From: JAIYDJ01 sp031400505
Lineage (GTDB): Bacteria; Pseudomonadota; Alphaproteobacteria; Rhodobacterales; Rhodobacteraceae
Reading direction: 5' to 3'
Assembly: GCA_031400505.1 (NCBI GenBank)
Contig: JANNPZ010000079.1
Coordinates: 62,001 to 126,000, forward strand
Length of the DNA stretch: 64,000 nt
Below the pieces are notes generated by a model. That model worked only from the letters and a program-made list of their open reading frames with translations. It was not told the DNA's origin and ran no database searches. Positions 25,685-32,751 of the stretch are shown here, piece by piece. Each line of letters opens with the position of its first letter. Position 1 is the first letter of the stretch. The translations under genes were made by a program, and so were the position numbers.

Positions 25685-26143
25685 ATGTTTCAGCCAAAAG
25701 CCAAGGTCAAACTATCAAGAGATTTGCTTGTCGCCGGAAACAGCACCGTCAAGGTGATCAGTGACGGCGCACAACCCAGTGTACTGATGAAGGGCACCCA
25801 TGGCGTGGTTGAAAAGGTCGATGGCGATGGAATTACAGTCACTTTGGATTGGAATGGTGATTTCACGATAACCATCGAGAGGGCGTATTACGGGAGTGCT
25901 TTCGAGGATCAGGCGCCCAAGTTACACAGGTTCAAATTCAAGCAAAATGTCAAAATTGATAATAAAATCAAGATTCTGACAAGAAATGTGGCACTTGCAG
26001 AAATTCCGATTGGAACGGTTGCTACCGGAACAGCGGTTGAGGCCGGGAAACTGGTTGCGCGAATTACGCTTCCCGGCAAGACCGCGTCGATAGACATAGA
26101 GATGAGCATGACTTACTTTCTTTCAGTGACCCTGCCGATGTGA
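25685..26143 (+). CDS. AT-rich orphan gene, 152 aa
   Basis: I do not recognise a family. The protein is rich in beta-type residues (VKVISDGAQPSVLMKGTHGVVEKVDGDGITVTLDWNGDFTITIERAYYG) and Lys, with no signal peptide. The 60 bases from 25921 contain 17 G/C (28%), against 60-75% in neighbouring genes, and codons such as AAA, ATA and AAT are frequent. GGAGG stands six bases before ATG 25685. Base use points to recent transfer. About 220 bases before it hold no gene. Confidence 0.7.
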   Translation: MFQPKAKVKLSRDLLVAGNSTVKVISDGAQPSVLMKGTHGVVEKVDGDGITVTLDWNGDFTITIERAYYGSAFEDQAPKLHRFKFKQNVKIDNKIKILTRNVALAEIPIGTVATGTAVEAGKLVARITLPGKTASIDIEMSMTYFLSVTLPM

Positions 26144-26163
26144 AACTCCGCCGTTTTGCAGCC

Positions 26164-27558
26164 TCAGCTGTTGATGTCCACACCCAAGGGGATGCCAAAG
26201 TCGATTGTCACCCGTAATCCCCTTCCGCCGGGCGGCGTTTTGATGTCTATCTGCGCTTCGAGCAAATGGGCGATTTCGCGCACGATCGCCTGTCCCAGAC
26301 CAAATCCCTGTGCACCCGCTGGCACCGCTGGCACGCTGCGCGGTCCGGTCGGGGCATGAAAGGCCGCAATCTGTGTCGGGGAAAGGCCGGGCCCGGTATC
26401 CTCGACCTGCAATCGGCAGCGATCCGTCATCGCTTGGACCCGCACCGTGACCTGCGCGCCCGTACCGGCATAGCGGATGGCGTTGTCGATCAGGTTCGAC
26501 AGCAGTTCCTGTGCCAGCACAGGCTCGGCCAGCGCAAGTGACGCGGACGGCCCTTCGTACCCCAGGTCGATGCCACGACGCTGCGCCTCGGGCACCATCT
26601 CGGCAGTCAGGTTGCGCGCAAGCGCCGCAAGATCCGCAGGTTCAAACACCTGATCGCGCTGCGCCGCATCGACCCGCGCAAGCACCAGCAACTGCGCCAG
26701 CACGCGTTCTGCCCGCGCCAGCGCCGCATCCGCCTTTGCAGTCGCGTCAAGCAGCGCCTTTGGGTCATTGCTGCGTTGTGCCATGGCCAGTTGCGTGCGT
26801 ACCGTGGCCAGGGGCGTGCGCAACTGATGGCTGGCGTTGCCGGTAAAGTTGCGCAGGGCCTGAACCGCCAGATCAAGCCGCGCCATGAAGCTGTTGATCG
26901 CCTCGATCAGCCCTGCCACCTCGCGCGGCATGGTGCCCTGAACGGCGCTCAGATCGTCGGGTGACCGCAGGGCAATCGCGTCGCCCAGCCGGTTCAGCGG
27001 GCGCAGCGCAGCCGACACGGCAAGCCAGACCACCGCTGCCGCAACCGCCGCCAACCCTGCCAAACGCAACGCCGCGCGCCGCAGGATCGTCCCCGCCAGT
27101 TGATCGCGCGCCCGGGTTGATTCTGCCACTGTCACCGCGAAGGCGATCGAAGCATCGCCGTCCGACACTGCGCGGTCCAGCGTTGCCATCCGCACTGGCA
27201 CGCCAGAGACCACACTATCGGCAAACCGTAACGGATCCCCCGCATCTGGCAGCCGAACCAGGACCTCATACCCGGTCAAGAACCCATTCGGCCCGTCAAC
27301 CCGGTAAAAGACCTGATCCTGCGCGGTCGAGGTCAGCATTTCCAATGCAGAGTACGGGATGTCCACCTGCAACCCGCCGCTTTCGTCAACCGTCACCCGT
27401 TCAGCGATCGCCAGCGCCGATCCGGCCAGCACCCGATCCGAAACGCCCTGCGCCGTGCGCCTTGCCTCGGCCCAGGTATCGCCGAGCGCGACCACGCCCA
27501 GCACTGTCGTTGCCGCAAAAAGCCACAGCAGCAACCTTGCGCGCAGCGAATAGGTCAT
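26164..27558 (-). CDS. tctE: Sensor histidine kinase, TctE type
   Basis: A 464-residue membrane kinase. A transmembrane segment at about 8-28, a periplasmic sensor region and a second membrane segment at about 165-187 precede a HAMP-like linker, then the H-box GNASHQLRTPLATV (phosphorylated His near 248), N-box NLIDNAIRYAG and G-boxes DTGPGLS and GFGLGQAIV. It senses a tricarboxylate-type signal through an unknown route and phosphorylates the overlapping TctD (ATGA). Next to tctCBA, it probably controls their expression. Substrate is inferred from the neighbourhood. Confidence 0.88.
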   Translation of the reverse strand: MTYSLRARLLLWLFAATTVLGVVALGDTWAEARRTAQGVSDRVLAGSALAIAERVTVDESGGLQVDIPYSALEMLTSTAQDQVFYRVDGPNGFLTGYEVLVRLPDAGDPLRFADSVVSGVPVRMATLDRAVSDGDASIAFAVTVAESTRARDQLAGTILRRAALRLAGLAAVAAAVVWLAVSAALRPLNRLGDAIALRSPDDLSAVQGTMPREVAGLIEAINSFMARLDLAVQALRNFTGNASHQLRTPLATVRTQLAMAQRSNDPKALLDATAKADAALARAERVLAQLLVLARVDAAQRDQVFEPADLAALARNLTAEMVPEAQRRGIDLGYEGPSASLALAEPVLAQELLSNLIDNAIRYAGTGAQVTVRVQAMTDRCRLQVEDTGPGLSPTQIAAFHAPTGPRSVPAVPAGAQGFGLGQAIVREIAHLLEAQIDIKTPPGGRGLRVTIDFGIPLGVDINS

Positions 27559-28244
27559 GGTGCTGCAGGCCCGCGTTCGATGTAGTATCCGATCCCCCGC
27601 GCGGCGCGCAGTATCAGCCCGTAAGGCGCAATCCGCCGCCGCAAACGCGAAATGTACTGCTCGATCGCATTGTCTGACAGGATGTCGTCCAACGAGGTCA
27701 GCGATTGGACGATGGCTTCTTTGGTAACGACCTTGCCGGCCCGCATGAACAGCAACTCCAGCAGCGCCCGTTCGCGCGGTGGCAGATCGACCATCACCCC
27801 GCCTACGCTGAACTGCCGTGCGGTCAATTCCAGCTCCAGCGTGCCCAGCACCACCCGGCTGGACTTCAAACCGGCCTGCCTGCGCAAGATCGAACGGACC
27901 CGCGCCTCGAACTCGCCCACATCAAAGGGTTTGATCATGTAGTCGTCGGCCCCGAGGTCCAGCCCGCGCACCCGGTCTTCTGGCGCACCCCGCGCGGTCA
28001 GGATCATTACCGCAGCCGGATTGGCCCGCCCCGGCGCCCCAACGCGCATTGCCCGCAGCACCGCAAGCCCGTCCATCTGCGGCAGGTTCAGATCCAGAAT
28101 GACCAGATCAAAGGTCTCTGCCCGAACCAGCGCCTCTGCGGACGCACCGTCGTGCAGGCAATCGACTGCATACCCCGATCCGGCAAGCAGTCCGCTCAGT
28201 GCCTCGGCAAGCGGCAGATCATCCTCTACCAGCAATATGCGCAT
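27555..28244 (-). CDS. tctD: OmpR-type response regulator, TctD
   Basis: A 229-residue regulator. The receiver domain has EDD at 7-9, the phosphoacceptor Asp in LVILDLNLPQMDG (about 51), Thr in ILTARG and Lys in YMIKPF. The C-terminal winged helix shows LPPRERALLELLFMRAGKVVTKEAI and NAIEQYISRLRRRI, which binds DNA. First gene of the leftward tctDE pair. The 74-bp gap to the divergent binding-protein gene is the obvious site for its action (inference). Confidence 0.92.
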   Translation of the reverse strand: MRILLVEDDLPLAEALSGLLAGSGYAVDCLHDGASAEALVRAETFDLVILDLNLPQMDGLAVLRAMRVGAPGRANPAAVMILTARGAPEDRVRGLDLGADDYMIKPFDVGEFEARVRSILRRQAGLKSSRVVLGTLELELTARQFSVGGVMVDLPPRERALLELLFMRAGKVVTKEAIVQSLTSLDDILSDNAIEQYISRLRRRIAPYGLILRAARGIGYYIERGPAAP

Positions 28245-28318
28245 CGCAGCCCCCTTGCGTCAGCCTAGGGGATCACACCCGCGTTGTGAACTGCCCCAGC
28301 TTGAGGCAGTCTGGGGCG

Positions 28319-29404
28319 ATGAACCCGACGCGTCCCACGACAGCGGCCTGGACCCTTGCCCTGACGCTGATGGCGGCACCGGCCCCCGCCGATGTGTTCC
28401 GCTTTGCCAGCCCCGCGCCGCAAACCGGTCATCTGACGATCTATTCAACGCTGGACGCACCTTTGGCGTCACCGCTGATCGCCGCGTTTCAGCGCGCGCA
28501 TCCCGGCACAGCCGTGACCTATGAAGACCTGCTGGCCGGAGAGATTGCAATCCGCGTGGTGACCGAAACGGACACGATCGGGCAGACGGCGGATTTCGTG
28601 TTTTCGTCGGCGATGGATGCGCAGGTCAAACTGGCCAATGACGGCTATGCCCAAGCCGTGACCCTGCCGGAAAGTGCGGCCTGGCCGCGCTGGGCCAACT
28701 GGCGTGACACGGCCTATGCCCTGACATTCGAGCCGGGCGTTCTGGTCTATCACAAACCGTCGTTTCCGCAGGGCCCGCCTGCGTCGCGGCTGGATCTGCT
28801 TGATTGGCTGCGTGGACCGGGGGCAGCAGCGCCGGGCAAGGTTGGCACCTATGATATCGCCAGATCGTCGGTCGGCTACCTGTTTATCGCGCGCGACGCC
28901 GAACATTTCCCTGACATCTGGTCGCTGGTGCGTGCGATGGGGGCGGCGGGGTTGCAGACCTATCCCACCAGTCACCAGATCATTGACCGCGTGGCCGATG
29001 GGCGGCTGGTGTTGGGGTACAACATCTTGGGGTCCTACGCCGCCGATCAGGCGCGGCTGCGGCCCGATCTGGGTCTTGTGCTGCTGCGCGATTTCACCGT
29101 CGTGGTGTCGCGCGTGGGTCTGGTGCCGCGCGCGGCGCGGTCTGTACAAAGCGGGTCCGCGTTCCTTCAGTTCCTGATGAGCGATACCGGCCAGGCAGTG
29201 CTGTCAGACCAACTGCGCCTGCCTGCGGTCAGCTTGCAGGTTTCGGGGACGCGCCGGGCGGAATTGTCGGCCACGCAGGGCGATCAGCTGCGCCCGGTGC
29301 CTGTCAGTCCGGGGTTGCTGGTGTATCTTGACCAAGCCAAACGGCGCAACCTGATCGGTAAATGGCAGGCGGCACTGGGGCAGGCGGCACTGGGGCGGCG
29401 CTGA
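28319..29404 (+). CDS. Periplasmic solute-binding protein of ABC (iron/family 1) type in the tct locus
   Basis: A 361-residue secreted protein. An N-terminal signal peptide (ALTLMAAPAPADV) precedes LTIYSTLDAPLASPLIAAFQRAHPGTAVTYEDL, the fold start of family-1 solute-binding proteins such as Fe3+-binding FbpA relatives. It is divergent from tctD and upstream of tctC. No ABC permease or ATPase gene is near, so it may act as a sensory co-receptor for TctE instead of in transport; this is inference. The start at 28319 gives a complete signal peptide. Confidence 0.75.
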   Translation: MNPTRPTTAAWTLALTLMAAPAPADVFRFASPAPQTGHLTIYSTLDAPLASPLIAAFQRAHPGTAVTYEDLLAGEIAIRVVTETDTIGQTADFVFSSAMDAQVKLANDGYAQAVTLPESAAWPRWANWRDTAYALTFEPGVLVYHKPSFPQGPPASRLDLLDWLRGPGAAAPGKVGTYDIARSSVGYLFIARDAEHFPDIWSLVRAMGAAGLQTYPTSHQIIDRVADGRLVLGYNILGSYAADQARLRPDLGLVLLRDFTVVVSRVGLVPRAARSVQSGSAFLQFLMSDTGQAVLSDQLRLPAVSLQVSGTRRAELSATQGDQLRPVPVSPGLLVYLDQAKRRNLIGKWQAALGQAALGRR

Positions 29405-29723
29405 CCTTGGCGGGTGGTCACCCGGGCCCGTTTCTTGCCACAAGCCGGTTCGGTCACACTGTGGTAGTGCTCCGGGTGCCGGCAGCTGCCTGACCGTCTG
29501 GCGTTGCGTCATCGCGACAAAAGTTCGTCCGGGTGACGTTTCACCACCGCGTTTCCGGATCTGTCCCGCACCTTGACCGCCGCCGCAGTTTCGATCCGCC
29601 ATCCTTTTCAAACCGTCAGGTAAATGACAGGTTGGTGTGATGATCTGCGATACAGGGACGGCACGAGGAGGTGCCGCCCGGACCATCACGGCACGCATAC
29701 CGTGCCAAAGGGAGGAACCCACG
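29405..29723. promoter_or_regulatory. Leader of the tctCBA operon
   Basis: 319 bp without a gene. A hairpin CGGGTG-GT-CACCCG (29411-29424) follows the binding-protein stop and may weakly terminate it. Two further hairpins, CGGCAC/GTGCCG (29659-29676) and GGCACG/CGTGCC (29690-29706), lie in the 65 bases before tctC, the second just ahead of GGAGG. They could affect tctC expression. No promoter assigned. Confidence 0.5.
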
Positions 29724-30668
29724 ATGAAATTCACCATGCTCGGCATGGCCTTTGCGGCTGTTTTGGCCGTCCCGGCAAATGCCACCGACTACATGATCAT
29801 GGCCCCGGCAGCGCCCGGCGGCGGATGGGACAGCACGGCACGCAGCATGCAGGAAGTCATGCAGGCCGAAGGCATCGCAGGCAACGTGCAGGTCCAGAAC
29901 GTCCCCGGCGCGGGTGGCACCGTGGGTCTGGCGCAGTTTGTGTCCACTGCGGCAGGTGACCCGGCACAGCTGATCGTCGGCGGTTATGTGATGGTCGGCG
30001 CGATCCTGACCAACGCATCGCCGGTGTCGCTGGCCGATGTAACCCCGATCGCCCGCCTGACCGGCGAAGCTGTCGGTATCGCGGTTCCCACAAGCTCGCC
30101 CCTGCAAACCATCGGCGATCTGGTTGACGCAATGAAGGCCGATCCGGGGGCTGTGTCCTGGGCTGGCGGTTCGGCGGGCGGGGTGGACCACATCACCGTG
30201 GGCCTGCTGGCCAAGGCTGCCGGGATCGACCCGACGAAAATCAACTACGTCGCCTTCTCGGGCGGGGGCGAGGCGCTGGCGGCCATTCTGGGCAATCAGG
30301 TCACCGCAGGCATCTCGGGCGTGGGCGAATTCCTGCCGCAGGTCGAGGCCGGCACCATGCGCATGCTGGCTGTGTCCAGCGCCGAAAAATGGGTCGGAAC
30401 CGACGCGCCGACCCTGATGGAAGCAGGCTACGCGGTTGACGTGATGAACTGGCGCATGGTTGCCGCAGCACCCGGCCTGTCGGACGAACAGAAAGCCGCC
30501 GTTGCCGCCGACATCGACAAGCTGGCCAACTCTGCGGGCTGGAAGTCGGTGCTGGAGACCAAGGGCTGGGCCAACACCTATCTTGCGGGTGCCGATTTCG
30601 ACGCCAAGCTGGCGACCGAGATCGAGGCGACCACCGCTGTCCTCAAGGACATCGGTCTGGTGCAATGA
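29724..30668 (+). CDS. tctC: Tripartite tricarboxylate transporter, binding protein
   Basis: A 314-residue periplasmic receptor of the TctC family (Bug type). Signal peptide to about residue 20 (VPANATDY), then IMAPAAPGGGWDSTAR, VQNVPGAGGTVGLAQF, and GGSAGGVDHITVGLLAKAAG, all hallmarks of the family. GGAGG 9 bases before ATG 29724. It delivers a carboxylate, probably citrate or a relative, to TctA/TctB. ATGA overlap with tctB. Confidence 0.92.
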   Translation: MKFTMLGMAFAAVLAVPANATDYMIMAPAAPGGGWDSTARSMQEVMQAEGIAGNVQVQNVPGAGGTVGLAQFVSTAAGDPAQLIVGGYVMVGAILTNASPVSLADVTPIARLTGEAVGIAVPTSSPLQTIGDLVDAMKADPGAVSWAGGSAGGVDHITVGLLAKAAGIDPTKINYVAFSGGGEALAAILGNQVTAGISGVGEFLPQVEAGTMRMLAVSSAEKWVGTDAPTLMEAGYAVDVMNWRMVAAAPGLSDEQKAAVAADIDKLANSAGWKSVLETKGWANTYLAGADFDAKLATEIEATTAVLKDIGLVQ

Positions 30669-31153
30669 CCGCAATCCCCGGAACCGGACGCCGCCCCGAT
30701 GGGGCGGCGTTCATCATCGCCGTGCTGCTAGGGGGCGTCGGTGCCCTACTGATCCGCGAAGGCGGGCTCTTTCCCGACCGTGCGGGCTATGCCGGTGTCG
30801 GCCCCGGAGGGATGCCGTTTCTGGTCGGTTGGGTTCTGGTGGGTCTGGGCCTGTGGACTGCGATCGACGCCCTGCGCGGCAAACCCGGTACGCGTGATCC
30901 GGTCGAGATCGTGCCAGTGCTGTGGATCCTCGGCGGCCTTGCCTTGCAGATCGGCCTGTTGAAGATCGCGGGTTTCGCCATCGCTTCGGGCCTGCTGTTT
31001 GCCTGCACCGCCTTTGCCTTTGGCAAGCGCAAACTGTGGATGACCGTGCCGGTGGGCATCGTCTTCGCACTGCTCGTCTATGCGCTGTTCGATCAGGTGC
31101 TGCAACTGAACCTGCCCGCCGGACCCATCGAAACCCTGATCTTCGGGGGCTGA
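30665..31153 (+). CDS. tctB: Tripartite tricarboxylate transporter, small membrane subunit
   Basis: A 162-residue membrane protein with four hydrophobic segments (about 14-30, 47-68, 84-112, 122-146), the usual TctB layout. Coupled to tctC by ATGA and four bases from tctA. Sequence is poorly conserved in this family; the context makes the call firm. Confidence 0.9.
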   Translation: MTAIPGTGRRPDGAAFIIAVLLGGVGALLIREGGLFPDRAGYAGVGPGGMPFLVGWVLVGLGLWTAIDALRGKPGTRDPVEIVPVLWILGGLALQIGLLKIAGFAIASGLLFACTAFAFGKRKLWMTVPVGIVFALLVYALFDQVLQLNLPAGPIETLIFGG

Positions 31154-31157
31154 TGCA

Positions 31158-32675
31158 ATGACAACATTCGACTTTCTGCTGCAAGGCCTGTCGGTCGCGC
31201 TGAACCCGATGATCCTTTTGTATTGCCTGATCGGCGTTGTGCTTGGCACCGCCGTGGGGGTATTGCCCGGCATAGGACCGGCGCTAACCGTGGCCTTGCT
31301 GCTGCCTGTCACTTACGGCCTTGACCCTGCCGGATCATTGATCATGTTCGCGGGCATCTATTATGGCGGGATGTATGGCGGTTCGACCACCTCGATCTTG
31401 CTGAACACGCCGGGCGAATCGGCGTCGATCGTCACGGCACTTGAAGGCAACAAGATGGCCCGCAAAGGGCGCGGCGGCCCTGCCCTTGCCACTGCCGCCA
31501 TCGGGTCGTTCGTCGCAGGCCTGATCGCAACCCTGGCACTGGCTTTCCTTGCACCTTACGTCGTCAAACTGGCCCTGATCTTTGGCCCGCGCGAATATTT
31601 CGGCCTGATGGTGCTGGCGTTCGTCACCGTGTCGGCGGCGTTCGGCGACAGCACGCTCAAGGGTCTGACGTCCCTGTTCGTGGGTCTTGCTCTGGCTTGC
31701 GTCGGTATCGACCAGTTGACCGGTCAGGCCCGTCTGTCCTTTGGCGTCCCGCAACTGTTGGACGGGATCGAGGTGACCACCCTCGCCGTTGCGATGTTCG
31801 CCCTCGGAGAGGCGCTGTTTGTCGCCTCGCAGGGCACGCGCGGCGCAGAGATCATCGAGGCCGTCAAAGGCTCGGTCTGGATGAGCCGCGACGACTGGAA
31901 ACGGTCGTGGAAGCCCTGGCTGCGGGGCACCGCTGTGGGCTTCCCCATCGGCGCGATGCCGGCGGGGGGCGCGGAAATCGGCACGTTCCTGTCCTATTCG
32001 ATGGAAAAACGCCTCGCGAAAAACCCCGAGGAGTTCGGCCACGGCGCAATCGAGGGCGTGGCCGGCCCCGAGGCTGCCAACAACGCCTCGGCCGCAGGCA
32101 CGCTGGTGCCTTTGCTGACGCTGGGCCTGCCCACATCTGCCACTGCCGCCATCCTGCTGGCCGGGTTTCAGCAGTTCGGGTTGCAACCGGGGCCTTTGCT
32201 GTTCATCACCGCCCCGCAACTGGTCTGGGGCCTGATTGCCAGCCTCCTTGTCGCCAATTGCATGCTCTTGGTGCTCAATCTGCCTTTGGTCGGGTTGTGG
32301 GTCAAATTGCTGACCATCCCGCGCCCGTGGCTGTATTCGGGCATCCTGCTGTTCGCGACGCTGGGCACAATTGGCGCCAACCCGTCGCCGGTCGAGCTGA
32401 CGATGCTGTTGGTGTTCGGCCTGATAGGCTTCGGCATGCGGGTCTACGGCTATCCTATTGCACCCGTGGTCGTCGGGCTGATCCTTGGCCCGATGGCCGA
32501 ACAGCAATTGCGCCGCGCCCTTGCCATCGCGCAAGGCGACTGGACGACACTGGTGCAAAGCCCGATTGCTGCCGTGTTGCTGGTGCTGGCCATGATCGCC
32601 CTGTTGCTGCCAATCATTCTGCGCGCCACGGGCCGGGGGAAGGTGCTGTCGGCAGTGGCATCAGACGAGGATTGA
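31158..32675 (+). CDS. tctA: Tripartite tricarboxylate transporter, large membrane subunit
   Basis: A 505-residue inner-membrane protein of the standard TctA length. Signatures include GVLPGIGPALTVALLLPVTYGLDP, YYGGMYGGSTTSILLNTPGE, and the second-half repeat PAGGAEIGTFLSYSMEK with GVAGPEAANNASAAGTLVPLLTLGLPTSATAAILL. About 11-12 membrane segments. It performs proton- or sodium-driven carboxylate uptake with TctB and TctC. It ends before a strong hairpin shared with the converging gcvP. Confidence 0.95.
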   Translation: MTTFDFLLQGLSVALNPMILLYCLIGVVLGTAVGVLPGIGPALTVALLLPVTYGLDPAGSLIMFAGIYYGGMYGGSTTSILLNTPGESASIVTALEGNKMARKGRGGPALATAAIGSFVAGLIATLALAFLAPYVVKLALIFGPREYFGLMVLAFVTVSAAFGDSTLKGLTSLFVGLALACVGIDQLTGQARLSFGVPQLLDGIEVTTLAVAMFALGEALFVASQGTRGAEIIEAVKGSVWMSRDDWKRSWKPWLRGTAVGFPIGAMPAGGAEIGTFLSYSMEKRLAKNPEEFGHGAIEGVAGPEAANNASAAGTLVPLLTLGLPTSATAAILLAGFQQFGLQPGPLLFITAPQLVWGLIASLLVANCMLLVLNLPLVGLWVKLLTIPRPWLYSGILLFATLGTIGANPSPVELTMLLVFGLIGFGMRVYGYPIAPVVVGLILGPMAEQQLRRALAIAQGDWTTLVQSPIAAVLLVLAMIALLLPIILRATGRGKVLSAVASDED

Positions 32676-32728
32676 CCGGGCAAGCCGGATCGGACCCGGC
32701 TCCCTGTGCTCGTGCCGGGGCAGACAAA

Positions 32729-32745
32729 GGGGGGCGATGCCCCCC
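32729..32745. terminator. Hairpin between tctA and gcvP
   Basis: GGGGGGC and GCCCCCC around a GAT loop, followed by a run of C. It lies between the convergent tctA and gcvP, so it can serve both. The preceding GGGGCAGACA resembles the hairpin repeats elsewhere in the window (for example 63585). Confidence 0.65.
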
Positions 32746-32751
32746 CCCCCG

